Below, piece by piece: positions 25,559 through 37,120 of a stretch of DNA of 64,000 nt. The position numbers and the translations under genes are program-made. The notes beneath the pieces are model-generated. The model made no database searches, was not told the DNA's origin, and was given only the letters and a program-made list of their open reading frames with translations. The stretch's first letter is position 1, and each line of letters starts with the position of its first letter. The DNA lies in NCBI GenBank assembly GCA_036365145.1, contig JAEOAD010001365.1, forward strand, positions 3,865,001-3,929,000, written 5' to 3'. This DNA comes from Orientallactaga sibirica. Its lineage: Eukaryota > Chordata > Mammalia > Rodentia > Dipodidae.

Positions 25559-25707
25559 CCTGTTCGACATGGGTGGAGAATACTACTGCTTTGCTTCCGA
25601 CATCACCTGCTCCTTTCCTGCCAACGGCAAGTTCACCGACGACCAAAAGGCCATCTACGAGGCGGTGCTGCGCAGCTGCAGGACTGTCATGAGCACAGTG
25701 AAGCCAG
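25559..25707 (+). CDS. PEPD: PEPD coding exon 12 (residues 273-323), metal ligands D276/D287
   Basis: A 149-nt exon flanked by ctgcag and gtgaga. The first base completes Cys273 and the final G begins Gly323. The frame reads [17 protein letters not shown]276 (25566-25568) and Asp287 (25599-25601) are the first two of the five dinuclear-metal ligands of the M24 fold. The known human disease residues Asp276 and Gly278 fall exactly here, which confirms the numbering. The exon continues through the Phe-Pro-Ala-Asn-Gly-Lys-Phe loop to Met-Ser-Thr-Val-Lys-Pro. Intact; no disabling change seen. Confidence 0.97.
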
Positions 25708-28700
25708 GTGAGAGGCAGGAATGGGTCCTGCGGTCTGGTTGACATCTGCCCCGCGTTGTTCACAGCTAGATTCCCAGAGAGGTGAGGACACAGGCTGACC
25801 ACCAATCAGGAGCAGAGCCAGGAATCTGGGAGCTCAGCCCCATGTCACCCCATGTCCCATCTGGCCACCTCTCCCTGCACATCCCTCCACCCAAACCAGT
25901 CACTGGAACATCAGCATATCCCCTGCCCGGTCCCTAAGACAGAGTCCACTTCAGGTGGCTTTGGACTCTGGCATGTGGTTTGCCCTAAGAGCAGATTCCA
26001 ACCTTGCTCAGCACCTGTGACCTTGAGCAAAAAGCTGTGGTATTGGTGGGGTTCCTCGACTGTATGTGGGGAGGCAGCACCCCACAGTGAGGTGAGCTGA
26101 GCTGCGGGGAGCACCTAAGACACTGTGGCTTGTGTTAATCTTCTGTTGTGGCTCCTGTCCCTGCTGCAAGCCAGCCATGCTGGACATGTCCTGCTCCTGC
26201 TTGTCCCCCATCCTTGTGTATGGTCACCGGCTGGTATTCCTGAACTCACCAGACAGCCTGCCAAGCCCCTGGCAGCTGCCCCTTCACATTCCACTGCATG
26301 GCAGTCCCTGAGGGGAAACAGCAGCAGCCTAGCAAGACTGACTTTCTGGCCTTCTGGACCATCAGGTCCTGCTCTCTGTCTCAGAAACCGCTCTCTGCTG
26401 AGCCCTGGCCCTCCATGCTGCTGTGAGGTGAAAGCCAGCACCTGCAGAGCTGAACCACAGCTCTGGCATTTGACTCTTTCAGCCCTGTAGTACAGGAGTC
26501 TTACCCAGTGGTGATGGGGGAGCCCTGCCTTGTCACCTCTGCCCTGCCATGTTCTTGCTTCAAGCCCGTCCTGCAAGCCTTGGGTCCCTTACATGCTGAG
26601 CACGACTCTTCTACGCCAGTAACCCCCAGGCCAGGCCCTCAGGGGATGTGGGGCTGCTGGGTACCACTGGCCACACCTAAAGATCTGTTTGACTTCAGCC
26701 CGGCTCCATCCTGCCATGAGGTCTGCTCCCCTGTCTCTTTAAAACCTGGTGGCTTGCGCGCACTGTCCCAAGCACCAGCCTATGCATCTGTGGTTAGAAG
26801 CAACAAAAACGTTACTAGCCAGGTGAGGTCACTGGGCGCCGTCACAAATCCTCCAACAAGGACTACAGGCAAGAGAACAGGAGGGTGTGCCCAGCCCCAG
26901 CTTCCTGCTTCCCTCCCCTACTGTACAGACTCCCAGCAAAGCAGCTGGTCACATGGCCCTTGGGTAGGAAAATCTCGGGAACTCTTCCCAAGCCATATGA
27001 TGTGAGGGTCACTGTGTAAAAGACCATCTGTGGTGCACCAAGGTATCCAGGAGACTCAGCCCCAGACTGTGCCCAGTGGCCTTCCAGTTATGTGCCTTGC
27101 TCCATCCCTTGCTCTAAGTGGCTGTCACCAATCAGTGCCCTCCAGGACAGGCTCAGCCAGCTCTGATCCCTGGCATTCGCCCTCTTGCTAAGGGCCAGAA
27201 GAGAACTGCTACAGCCAGGTATCTCTTCTGCGATCTGGGGATAGAGTAGAAGCTTCGGGGTCCTGTGTGGCTGTAACAGGCCTAGAGACTGGGTGTCCTA
27301 AGCAGGGGACTCCATTGGTCAGATTTTTATGTCTCTGTGGAGTCTTGATTTTAAGTGTGTGTGTGTGGGGGGGGTTAGCTCTTGAGCCCCAGCCCTGTCA
27401 GAGCATCAGGATGTGGTGTGTTGCAGACCCAGAACTTGCTGGTTCAGCATTTGGCTAAACAGAGTCCCCTGTGGCCCGGTGACCCATTGTTAGGATAACT
27501 TATAGCCATGATTGGAATCTCAGGGCCCAGTGCTGTTGTGGAGCGGACCTCAGCATTGGTCATTTTAGAGGCACATTGGGAACAGACTCTTCTTTATAAG
27601 GCCCCCAGTCCAGCCCTGAGATCCCTCACAAGAGTCTAGGAGCCATGGGGGGGGCTAGGGCCCCACAACCTCACTGAAGTAGCAGGACCCGAGCCTGATG
27701 GGTGGGAATCCAGGGTGCCAGAGAGCTGACAAGGAGAGCCTGGAAGGAAAAGCTCTGGAAGGGAGGCAGGGAGGCAGCTGCCACGGAAGCTTAAAGCACC
27801 TCTGCATCCGCATGAGACAGATGTGCCAGGCCAGGGCACTGCTGCAGGAGGCCAGACCCACCACAGCTGCATGGCTATAATAGAGAGGTGAGAAAAGCGT
27901 GGATTCAGGTGTGCTGGTGAGGTCTGCGATCAAGCTTCCAGGAGGAGAGAGCTGGGGAACACACTCCCTGTGTCCCTTCTACTCTGCTTGGCTGGGGTCT
28001 CTGCCCCATAGAGTGTGTGGGTACACAGTGCTGGCCTCACCATACTCAGCCCAAGCTGTTCTCTGAAAGTGGGGTTGAGCCCATTCTGACCCCGCCGCCC
28101 TGGGTGCTACCTTCCCACCCCCATCTCCATGGCAGTATGAAATGGTGTCGGGCTGTGTGCCATGGGCTGAGGCTGAGCACCCTCGTGCACTGCCCTCTCT
28201 GCCCAGCACAGACCTGGCCCTCGGGGAGGCTGTAGTAGAACTTGAGGATCCCTTACGGAGGAAGATGTCACAGAGCCTGCAGCAGTATATCACATATGCC
28301 ACCCGTGCTCAGATAGTGACAAACCCAGGGGCCCAAGAGCAGAACCAGACTCCTGTCCAGTCCTGCAGTGGAGACCTGGCCCACAGAGCCGCTCAGCAGA
28401 TGGGGACAGATTGCCTCCCCATAGCAGCAGGGCAGTTGTAGCCAGGTCAGCCCCTGCCCACCCCGGCGGAAATGCCCCTGGGTTGTGGGTTCAGCTCCTG
28501 GGCCAAGACAAACACCCTGCTGAGACTACCCGGCTGCTTCCTGCGACCTTCCAAGGAAGAGTAAAGAAAGACAAGCAGGAAATCACACAAAGATGCCCAG
28601 GGGAAAGGCAGAAATGAAGGGTCAGAAAATACCCGGACCAGTGCATGCAGCCCTAGGGGGTTGAGGAATGTGGGCCTTGGCCCCCATCCTGGGGCAGGCG

Positions 28701-31700
28701 GGGTGCATGCCTCCCCGTCACACACAGCGAAGGAAGGTGGGCCGAGCCTGCCCAAGGATGCCGAGGAGTCTGGAGGAGAGTGGACAAGATGGGCAGGCTG
28801 CCGCAGCGCCCAGAACACCATCCAGAGGGCACTGGCTGGCTGGAGTCCAAGTTAACAGTGGCTTCAGTGTCATCTGTGGCACCAGAAATCCTGATGGACT
28901 CCCAGCCATGGTGAGGGAGATGAGAAAGTGCTCCTGAGGAGGGCTGGGCCTGGCCCATGTCTGAGCCAGCCATCGCTCCAAGTTATCCCTCTTAGACTTG
29001 AAATTGTCCGGGCACCGAAGCCCCCTTATTCTGCTAGCAAGCAGCCAGGCCTCATTCCTGCACCCCTCTCCCAGCACCCACCACATCCTGCTGTCCTGTC
29101 CAGTGTCCCCTGCCCACACAACGATCACCCCTTGGGCTTTGGACTTCCTCCATCCCAGCCCCTCCCTCCTGTGTGCTGTGGAGCCATATCTTAGGGTGGG
29201 AAAGCAGCATGCCACCGTGTGGGACCATAGCTGTTAGTCCATGCACAACCCACGTCGCTTCGTGCCACACTGCACTTGTAGCTCAGGGTCAACCTGAAGT
29301 CAGAGGGACTCAGTGGCAGGCAGTGCTCTCATCCCCAAAATGGGCGTGAGGGCGAGGTGAACATGGGGGATGACCCGGGGAGGAACGGCATAGGGCAGTG
29401 CCAGCACCAGCTGACCGTACATTGGTCTGTGGATCTATAGGAGAGTCACCGCTCCTGGCCCCCTCCCTCCCTCACAGACAGGCAGAGGGTGAGTCCACAT
29501 GTCTCCACTGTCTGTTGGCCCTGTCCTTAGAGATGATGGGTGTGGGGGATGGGCAGTTCGCAGTACACAGAGCTCTTGTCACCCAACAGTGGTGCCTTCT
29601 GGTAAGAGGATGGAGGGCAAGCTCCCTGTTCTCCCTGCTGTCTTCGCAGCACTCCCTTGAGGGCGTGGAGGGAAGTTGATGGGGAGTGTACACACAATGG
29701 CTGCGCCTCACTTCTCAGCATCTAGGCGCCAGCAGCCAGGACGCATGCTGCTCCCTGCCCTTACGCAGGGTGAGCAGTCCCTGAGGTCCTACAGCCAGCA
29801 GTGCCGGGTGGGCTGGGCTGGAGGTCCTGGGCTAGGCGCCAGCTTGGCCTGCCAGGCAACTAGCTCCCTACAGCCCCCAGGGTCTGCTCTGAGACTCAGG
29901 CCCCAAGCCTTTGCTCCCACACCCCACGGCCTGGCTCGCACATCATCCATCCCATGAGGGCCATTGTCCACAGATGAAGTGAGCTCTGTCTGATGATGTA
30001 GCCCAGGAGGGCCTCTGCTGCCTCCCTGGCTTGGCTTGGGCCTGGGAGCCCCCCAGGGCTGTCAGACTCTGGGCAGGAAGCCTCGGGCTGTGATGGATGT
30101 TGTTGCGGCTCCGAGGGGCCTCCCAGCCCCAGCAGCAGCCGCTCCAGGCCCGGCTGAGTGCTCGTGACGGGGACTAGGTGGGAAGCAGCAGCAGAAACCG
30201 AGGGCTGCTCTGGACCCAGCCTGAGGCCTCCTGGGCAGTGGGACTTGTCGTGGAATTGGTGTGGTGCCCGCGTCAAGGCTGCCTTGCTCACTCTGGTCCC
30301 TGACAGAATGGGGTCTGAGACACGTAGGAACCTGGGCAGTAGAGAACGTCATGGGCTTCTGTGCCCTCCTCATATTCACCAAGCACCAAACAGAAGGGTC
30401 CAAGCCTCTGTGCTCTGGTGGAGGGAGCTCTGGCAGCCCAAGAAGGGCAATCCACGAGGGCTGCCTTGAGAACAGAGGAAGAATGGGACTTAGAGGGTGG
30501 CGGGGGGACCATAGCCTTTGCTGCAGACAGCGGGTGGGGGGGCGGGCAGGATGCGGTGGAGACCAAGGCCAGCCAGGCTGCCCCATGTTCTCAAGCAACC
30601 CCCAGGATGCCCATCAAGGGGAGGGAGTGGCCAGGGCTCCGGCTCCAGAGATGTGCTACTACAGGGAAGCCAGGACAGGCAGGAGGTGGGAGAGCAAGCC
30701 TGACCTGTTCCAGTTCCGGACCCCACAGAGCCTCTCACCACTTGATCCCTGCAAACCGTGTGCTGCAGTGGAGGTCTGATACGGGCACACTGTGTGCCCT
30801 TGGGCTCTGCGGTGCTTTGGGTTTGCAGAAGTGGGAGAAGCCCAGTAGTTTGTGCCCAGCCCTAGCTGAGCCCAAGAATGATAAACTTCACTCACTTCAG
30901 GGGCTCTGCGCCAGACACTAGGGCTAAGTTACTGGGGGGTTAATTGCTGTCACATCCTTAAGCACACACAGGCAGAAACTACCCATTCACAGCCTTCCTG
31001 AGCATGCAGACAAGGAGATGGAGGTAGCCCTGGTGCCTGAGCCCTATGTCCAGGCGGGCACCACCAGCATCCCACCCCGCCTGGGCCACCTTGAAGCTTG
31101 GTAACAAGACTTGAGAAACAGTCAAGCAGATCTGTCTAGAGGAGTTTCAGAGTGCAAGCAGCAGCAGAGAGAGATTGGCTGGGGGACAGCTGCAGAGACC
31201 CCAAGGATAGCATGGTCAAGGCATAGCTGTGACATGGACAGACCCCATGTGCTTCTGGAGAGTTGGGGGAGAGCAGCAACTGGAGGTGGGGCAAGCTTGA
31301 TTCACCCCAGTGCACGTTAGAGCATGCCGAAGCCAGGCTCTGGCTGGTCACACCTGAGTGATAGATCTTTAATGGCTACTGCCAGTGTTGAGGGCGTCGC
31401 TTCATTCCCTGTAGATCAGAGACCACAGCCAGCTTTCTGGGAGCAGCCTGTGGCTCTTGGATAGAGGAATCATCTCTTTGGCTTATGGAGGCAGGACCTT
31501 ACCCAGGTCACACAGCACATGAGTGGCTGAGTGAATCCAGTTACCCAGGCTCCACTCCAAGGATGCCAACCATTGGAAAAAGCCTCCCACTCATGAGGTA
31601 CCGACTGGATCAGCCAAAACGTTCTATGTGTCTAGGTAGCCCCTAGCCAACAGTAGCTGGAGGTATCCCAGGCCTGCCTGACAACAGATCCCAGACGCTA

Positions 31701-32827
31701 GGAAGGTACCTCAACCTCAGAAGCCTTCCTCTCCTCTCCTCTTACCATCTTCCACTCCCTGCACCTTGGGCCATAGTGAGATACCAGCTGTGCACCACCA
31801 GCACCGGAGGGCATCTCTTCTGTTCACCCCGAAGCTTGTCAGCAGCCTTGTACCAGCCGTGGAAGCTCAGAGCCCTGGGCCTTAAAGCCCAGCCCTTTCC
31901 AGTTCAGGATCCTACAGGGCCTCTCACTACAAGGGGTCTTCGGTCCTCCCTTTTAGAGCAGTGGTCAAGGGTGGAGCCACAAGAAGGCAGGACTGGCTGA
32001 GCCAGAGCTGGACATTTTTGCAAGCCAAGGTTTTAGGAATCTATGGGACTGAATCGGCGAGGAGGTGCTAAAGGGTCCTGGCCCGCCCAGGCTTAGCCCT
32101 GGGTCAGGGCTGGAGACTTCCTCAGCCTTGGCATCTTTGTTGAGAATGGATAGAGGGTTTGCCAAGAGCAGTGCCCAGTGCTAGCTGAGGCCCTGGGCAG
32201 TGTTCAGGACTTACACAGTGCTAGGGACTGGCTCTGGCCTTGGGCTCCCAGCCCCATAGAACACATGTGCCTCCCTCCAGCTCCGTGCTAGGGAGCCTCT
32301 CCACAGCAACCTTTGCCCCAGAAATACAGACATACAGGGCAAAGGTGAGTCTGACCAGCAGCCTGGGCGTGGATACCCAGCCTACCAGGAAGACGGCTCC
32401 ATGCCCTTGCCCGCCAGCAGGTGCGGCCACATGGCTGCGCCTTCCTTCACCCCGCGGCTCATTCAGCAGTGTATGTGGATGTTTTCTGCTTGGCTCCTAC
32501 GGCAGAAAAGCCTGGGCAGAGCCTGTGTTTGGCCACATCTACCCACCGTTGCTACTCTTGAGGCCCAAGGACCTTGCTGGGCCCAATGGTGGTCAGAGTT
32601 GGACATGGCACATACTGGAGCTAGACCCCTGGCCATGGGGCAGGAGCCCTTCCTCAGAGGTGCAATGAGGAGACAGGGTCCAGAGCTTGGAGTGTAGACC
32701 TGGGCCACATCACACTTGGCCCCCTCTGTAGTGCCCTGACCCTCACTTAAGGCCCTCCCACCTCAGTCTGTACCCTACCCCTGGTCCATGAAGCCCTGGC
32801 TCACCACAGCCTCTCTTTGAGTCATAG
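25708..32827 (+). other. PEPD: PEPD intron 12: SINE-poor
   Basis: A 7120-bp intron. Apart from a probable MIR around 31.46-31.58 kb and short simple-sequence patches (a GT run then G-run at about 27.35-27.37 kb; G-rich patches near 30.5 kb), I saw no recognisable young SINE, L1 or LTR. Several 100-190-codon open frames overlap in all frames with no family resemblance; I read these as GC-rich chance frames. Confidence 0.75.
31460..31580 (+). repeat. Probable MIR SINE
   Basis: Pattern 'taccc aggtcacacagcacatgagtgg' is the conserved MIR core; flanks are diverged. Confidence 0.55.
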
Positions 32828-33012
32828 GTGTCTGGTGGCCTGACATGCACCGTCTGGCTGACCGCATCCACCTGGAGGAGCTGACCCGCCTTGGCCTCCT
32901 GAGCGGCAGTGTGGATGCCATGCTCCAAGTCCACCTGGGAGCCGTGTTCATGCCACATGGGCTCGGCCACTTCCTAGGCCTGGATGTGCACGACGTGGGA
33001 GGCTACCCTGAG
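32828..33012 (+). CDS. PEPD: PEPD coding exon 13 (residues 323-384), metal ligand H370
   Basis: A 185-nt exon flanked by tcatag and gtcagt; the acceptor's pyrimidine tract is rather weak. Two bases complete Gly323, then 61 codons start [12 protein letters not shown]. The motif [10 protein letters not shown] carries His366 and the metal ligand His370 (32968-32970). [10 protein letters not shown] carries His377, the conserved catalytic and substrate histidine. The exon ends in phase 0 after Glu384. This is the most diagnostic exon for prolidase in the window. Confidence 0.98.
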
Positions 33013-33619
33013 GTCAGTGTAACACAGTGGCCTAGTGAGATGTCACCTGAGCCTGGCCTTCCTCAGGGCAGTGGGGGCCCCTGGACAAGGCTGGACAGAT
33101 CCACAAGTGTTCTCCAGTGGTTGCCTGCACGGGCCTCAGGCATGGAGAGAAGCCGCCCCACACATGCTGGACCTGGAGAGGTGAGCATGCGTGGGTATGA
33201 TCCCCGCAGAGCAGTGGGGCTGGAGGTACCTGCCTCTCTCATGTCTGTGTCTGCCTCACTCACTCACTTGGCCTCTCACAAACCCAGCAGCAGACCCCCG
33301 GCCTTGCTTCCTGGCTGGTACCCATGGCCCTGCACCCTGCTGCTTAGGCTCAGCCATTCTTGGGATCCCTGACAGGGGAGGAAGACTTGTGAGGCATCTC
33401 CAGACAGGGTTTCCTCTCCCTTTCTTGCTACAAGCTCTCAAAGGACCACCCCTGGGAGGCCCTCCTGGGCAGGTGGCTCCAGCCCTTTAGGTTCCGAGTC
33501 ATCCCTGCTGTCCAGGCTGGCCTGGTGCCCACCATGCAGGGGGCTGATTGTGCAACTGGTGCACGCCCTGGGGCCCACCAGCTAGTTAGCCAAGACTAGA
33601 CCCAGCCTCTTGGCTGTGG

Positions 33620-34050
33620 GGCATTTTGAAAACACTAAGGATGATTTGGTGGGGGAAGGGTATTGCTCAAGACAAGCATTATTATTCAATTATTTTTTTC
33701 TCAAGTGTAAACAGTTAAATTTGGAGAAACAAAATCAGTTTTAATTTCCTAATTTCTGTCCATCCCATTGTGTGCAGGGAGCCAAGAGCAGGCCCTTCCA
33801 GACATTGTTAGTTGAGGTTCATTATTCATTAGTTGCCAAAGTACTTTTTTCCACCAAAGAATATTGGCAGCAAACTGTTTTCATCTTTTCCAGTAAGCAG
33901 CCTTTGTGCTCAGGGTCTATTCTTCTGACAGATAAACACTGTGGAAAAAAATATGACTTTTCCTATAAAAAGTCATTTGTTTTATTTCAGGCCTATAGAC
34001 ACATCTGGGTCTGCTCTGCTAGGAGCCCAGTAAAAGTTAAGAAGCTTCAA
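33620..34050. promoter_or_regulatory. AT-rich candidate conserved non-coding element
   Basis: About 430 bp of AT-rich, repeat-free sequence with attattcaattattt, 'cattattcattagttgcc' and 'cctataaaaagtcatttg', unlike the surrounding GC-rich intron 13. Confidence 0.35.
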
Positions 34051-34409
34051 TGAGACTTCTGCCCAGGCAGAGGCAGCCATGGGCATCCCGGCAGGGCTGG
34101 TGTCCCTGTCTTCTTCTTCTTTGGTGGCAGCCTGGGTCCTGTTCTTGGTGTCTGACACCCCTCTCCCCAGGCAGACCTCAGGAGCTACTGCTCTGAAGGT
34201 TATGCTGGGATATAGATCTAGATACATCCTTTATGCACCCCTTTCTCTGTCTGGAATTTGTCTCCCCAACCCTAATTGGAATGGTGATTGTAGACATTTC
34301 TCTTCTACACCTACAGCAGCTTGCAGGATGGGTCAGCCATTCTGGGATATATGAGGGATGTTCTTGGCTCCAAGCCTCCCCCTTCCCTACAGCAGAAAAA
34401 CCCAGGCCG

Positions 34410-34478
34410 AATCTGCACTCAGTGGCAGAGCATGTGTCTAGCGCATGCACGGCCCTGGGTGCCATATCATCCAGCACC
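34410..34478 (+). repeat. ID-type SINE
   Basis: actcagtggcagagcatgtg followed by cgcatgcacggccctgggtg and ccagcacc: an ID element with intact length. The B1 at 34490 follows almost directly. Confidence 0.8.
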
Positions 34479-34489
34479 ATAAAAAGGGA

Positions 34490-34617
34490 GGGGACCGCGC
34501 GTAGCGGCGCACGCCTTAAATCCCAGCACTCGGGAGGCAGAGGTAGGAGGAGCGCCGTGAGTTCAAGGCCAGCCTGAGCTAAAGTGAGACCCTTACCTCA
34601 AAAAAAAAAAAAAAAAG
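34490..34617 (+). repeat. B1-type SINE
   Basis: Sense B1: cggcgcacgccttaaatccc, agcactcgggaggcagagg, 'caaggccagcctgagc', ending in an A17 tail. Low divergence. Confidence 0.9.
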
Positions 34618-35981
34618 GTGGGTGGGGGGAGGAGAAAGGAAAGGAGGAGTACAGAGGGGCAGACCCAAGAGACATGACCTTGTCAGGCCTTTGCCCTCAC
34701 CAGCCCCTCGCTTTCACAGGCATGGGGTGGGGAAGGGGACGGTGAAGGACAGGGACGGGGATGAGATGCCAAAGGGAAGACACGGGCTTTCGGGGGCAGC
34801 AGGAAAATTCTGGAGCAAGGACTCAGCACAGCCAGCCTTTTGACATGAAGCCAGCCCCCACCCTTGCTCACCACAAGCACTCCTGAGAACAAGGCCTGGA
34901 GCCCCTAAGCACTTTGCCTCCCACTCCCCCACCCTCAGGCAAGTGTCATGGACCGAGGACACCTCCAGCCAGGCTTCCTCCCACAGCATGACCCATGAAG
35001 AGTCCTGGTACCTTGTGTCACTTCATCACCTCCATCCTGGCCTGCTCACACCAGGTCAGGGTGGCTGTCCCCACCCTGTGGAATCCCAGTCCCAGTCTTC
35101 CCAGCTGTGCCCAGCCTTGCAGACTGAGCCAGCCTGTTTCTGGTTACCTTATGTGAACTACTAATTGAAGTCTGATGTTCTTGGCCCCCAAACAGTCAGA
35201 AATGACAGCTCCTTCTCCAGCAGCTGGGTGTCCTGGGGGGAGCCGCAAGCAAGGCAGGACAAGCTCAAATCCTCACCAAAACAGCCCTCACTACCCGCTC
35301 ATTCACAGGCCCTGATGGCAGGCCAGATGGGTGCCCTAGGGAGCCAGGGGAGGGGCAGGGCAGAGGCCTTTGCAGGGAACAGCAGACACTGTGGTACCCC
35401 AGGGCCCAGGGTCGTTTTATAGGACCAGAGTGCGCCTCTTGCAGCCACACCACGAGTGCAAACACAAGCAGGTACTTACACGCAAGCCACTGCTGGTACT
35501 GGCAGGCCATCCTGATGGCAGCACCTGTCCCTCCTCCTGGCTGGTCATGTCAAAAAGCTGGGACTTCGCCTGGAAGAATTAGGACCAGCTCATAAGAGGG
35601 CAGTTTACAGTTGAGCTGCCTGGAAGGAAAGACATGACCCAGAGTCCATGCAGCCTAAGAGCTTTTTTGGCTTCTGCCATTCCCTTGGACTGTGGTGGGA
35701 CCTGTGTGAGGACAGCCGGACACTCAGCCCCGCAAACCTACTGAGGCAGCTTTCCCGGCATGTTTGCACTGAAGACAGTCCTGAGGTAGCCAGGGGGAAG
35801 GCCGTAAAATCCAGAGGTTTTTGCAGAAAGAAGTGCCCGTGGCCTAGCACAGCACAGCAGCGTGTCAGGACTGCATACACCCTGGTTAACCCAGGGGGAC
35901 AGCGACAGTCCTCATGTGTCTGGCTGGGACAGCAACAGCTCCAGTAGCCTACCATGGCATTATCATTGGATCCTCCCACAG

Positions 35982-36173
35982 GGTGTGGAGCGCATTGATG
36001 AGCCAGGTCTGCGGAGCCTGCGCACGGCGCGGCACCTAGAGCCAGGCATGGTACTCACTGTGGAGCCGGGCATCTACTTCATCGACCATCTCCTGGACCA
36101 GGCCCTGGCAGATCCGGCCCAAGCCGGCTTCTTTAACCACGAGGTCCTGCAGCGCTTTCGCAACTTTGGCGGG
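35982..36173 (+). CDS. PEPD: PEPD coding exon 14 (residues 385-448), metal ligand E412
   Basis: A 192-nt exon of exactly 64 codons, in phase 0 at both ends, flanked by ccacag and gtgagt. It starts [15 protein letters not shown]398 is the substrate-carboxylate residue in the family. Thr-Val-Glu-Pro-Gly-Ile-Tyr-Phe contains metal ligand Glu412 (36063-36065). It ends Asn-Phe-Gly-Gly with Gly448, a known human disease residue, as the last codon. Intact. Confidence 0.97.
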
Positions 36174-36577
36174 GTGAGTGCCCAGAGGCCCCATGTTCTT
36201 ATTTCCAAAGCAGCCACCACTTCACGCCGCTGCTCATTCATTACTTTTGTCCCAGGATGAAACGAAGTGGCAGTCCCATTTGAGAAAGCCTGGCCAAGGC
36301 CCAGGGCAGGTGCCTTACCACACAGGAAAGCAGGTTCCCCCGTATCCCCATTCAGCGCAAGAGCTCCCATCCTCTTGTCAAAGTCAAGGTGAACACGGTA
36401 CACAGGAGGAGCCTTCTTTCTAAGGCAGTCATACCTAGAGGCTTTGAGACCAGTCTCTCTTGTCAGAGGGACTAGTGCCAACTCCTCCAGAAGCTTCTCC
36501 CCAGTGGCAGGGTCAGGCTGTCCCCACTAACGTATCCCAAGACCAGCTGAGTAATTATGGCGTCTTGTCTGACCCAG
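36174..36577 (+). other. PEPD: PEPD intron 14
   Basis: A short 404-bp intron with gtgagt donor and acccag acceptor. No repeat or other feature seen. Confidence 0.9.
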
Positions 36578-36715
36578 GTCCGCATTGAGGAGGACATCGT
36601 GGTCACTAACAGTGGCATGGAGCTGCTGACCTGTGTGCCCCGGACGGTGGAGGAAATTGAAGCATGCATGGCGGGATGTGACAAGACCTTTACATCTGTG
36701 TCTGGCCCAAAGTAG
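36578..36715 (+). CDS. PEPD: PEPD terminal coding exon 15 (residues 449-493), metal ligand E452
   Basis: The last coding segment: 45 codons plus TAG at 36713-36715. It begins [10 protein letters not shown], carrying Arg450 and the fifth metal ligand Glu452 (36587-36589). It continues [13 protein letters not shown] and ends Ser-Gly-Pro-Lys. Counting forward from the disease-marked residues gives position 493 for the final Lys, the same length as human PEPD. Together the six exons encode about 270 residues, more than half of the protein and its complete metal site. The N-terminal exons lie outside the window. Confidence 0.97.
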   Translation, partial: VRIEEDIVVTNSGMELLTCVPRTVEEIEACMAGCDKTFTSVSGPK

Positions 36716-37120
36716 AGCCAGCCAGGATGCCCAGGGAGATTGGGGATTGGCCTTGTGACTTCTCTGCCTAGTGTTCCCCTGCTGGTTGATACTCTAATGG
36801 AAAGAGGTGGTGCTTAAAAATCAGATCTTTGCCTCTACATTTGATCCTACCAAAGCAAATGCTGCTGTTTCTGAGGAAGGAAAAACGCTTATTACTAATC
36901 TTCTGTATGATCACACTCTTAATCTTTATATACATGACTTAAGTGACAGGGACTTAAAAGCGCTGATTGAAAAATAACCCTGTCCTTAAAATAGCATCTA
37001 CATCATGTCTGGCTGCCATTTGTACTCATGAACTCAGGCAAGATGCAGCCGCAGTGTTTTCTCCCCAAAATCAGTATACAGGATGGAATTTGCAATAAAA
37101 AGTTACACTGTGCTTTTGCC
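36716..37120 (+). other. PEPD: PEPD 3'UTR
   Basis: A 3'UTR of about 400 nt from the stop to an expected cleavage point 15-25 nt after the AATAAA at 37094-37099. The end is inferred from the signal, not from transcript data. A second AATAAA at 37663-37668 could support a longer form. Confidence 0.7.
37094..37099 (+). terminator. PEPD: PEPD polyadenylation signal (AATAAA)
   Basis: Canonical AATAAA 379 nt downstream of the PEPD stop, followed within 30 nt by a T/G-richer stretch. It is the first canonical hexamer after the stop, so it is the likely main signal. An alternative lies at 37663-37668. Confidence 0.7.

Larger units (their letters stand above)
33013..35981 (+). other. PEPD: PEPD intron 13
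   Basis: A 2969-bp intron. It contains an AT-rich candidate conserved element at about 33620-34050, and an ID element followed directly by a B1 at 34.41-34.62 kb. I recognised nothing else. The acceptor is ccacag. Confidence 0.85.

Noticed and set aside
29676..30921. Overlapping 90-190-codon frames in PEPD intron 12
   Set aside because: GC-rich intron with mutually overlapping frames on both strands and no conserved domain.
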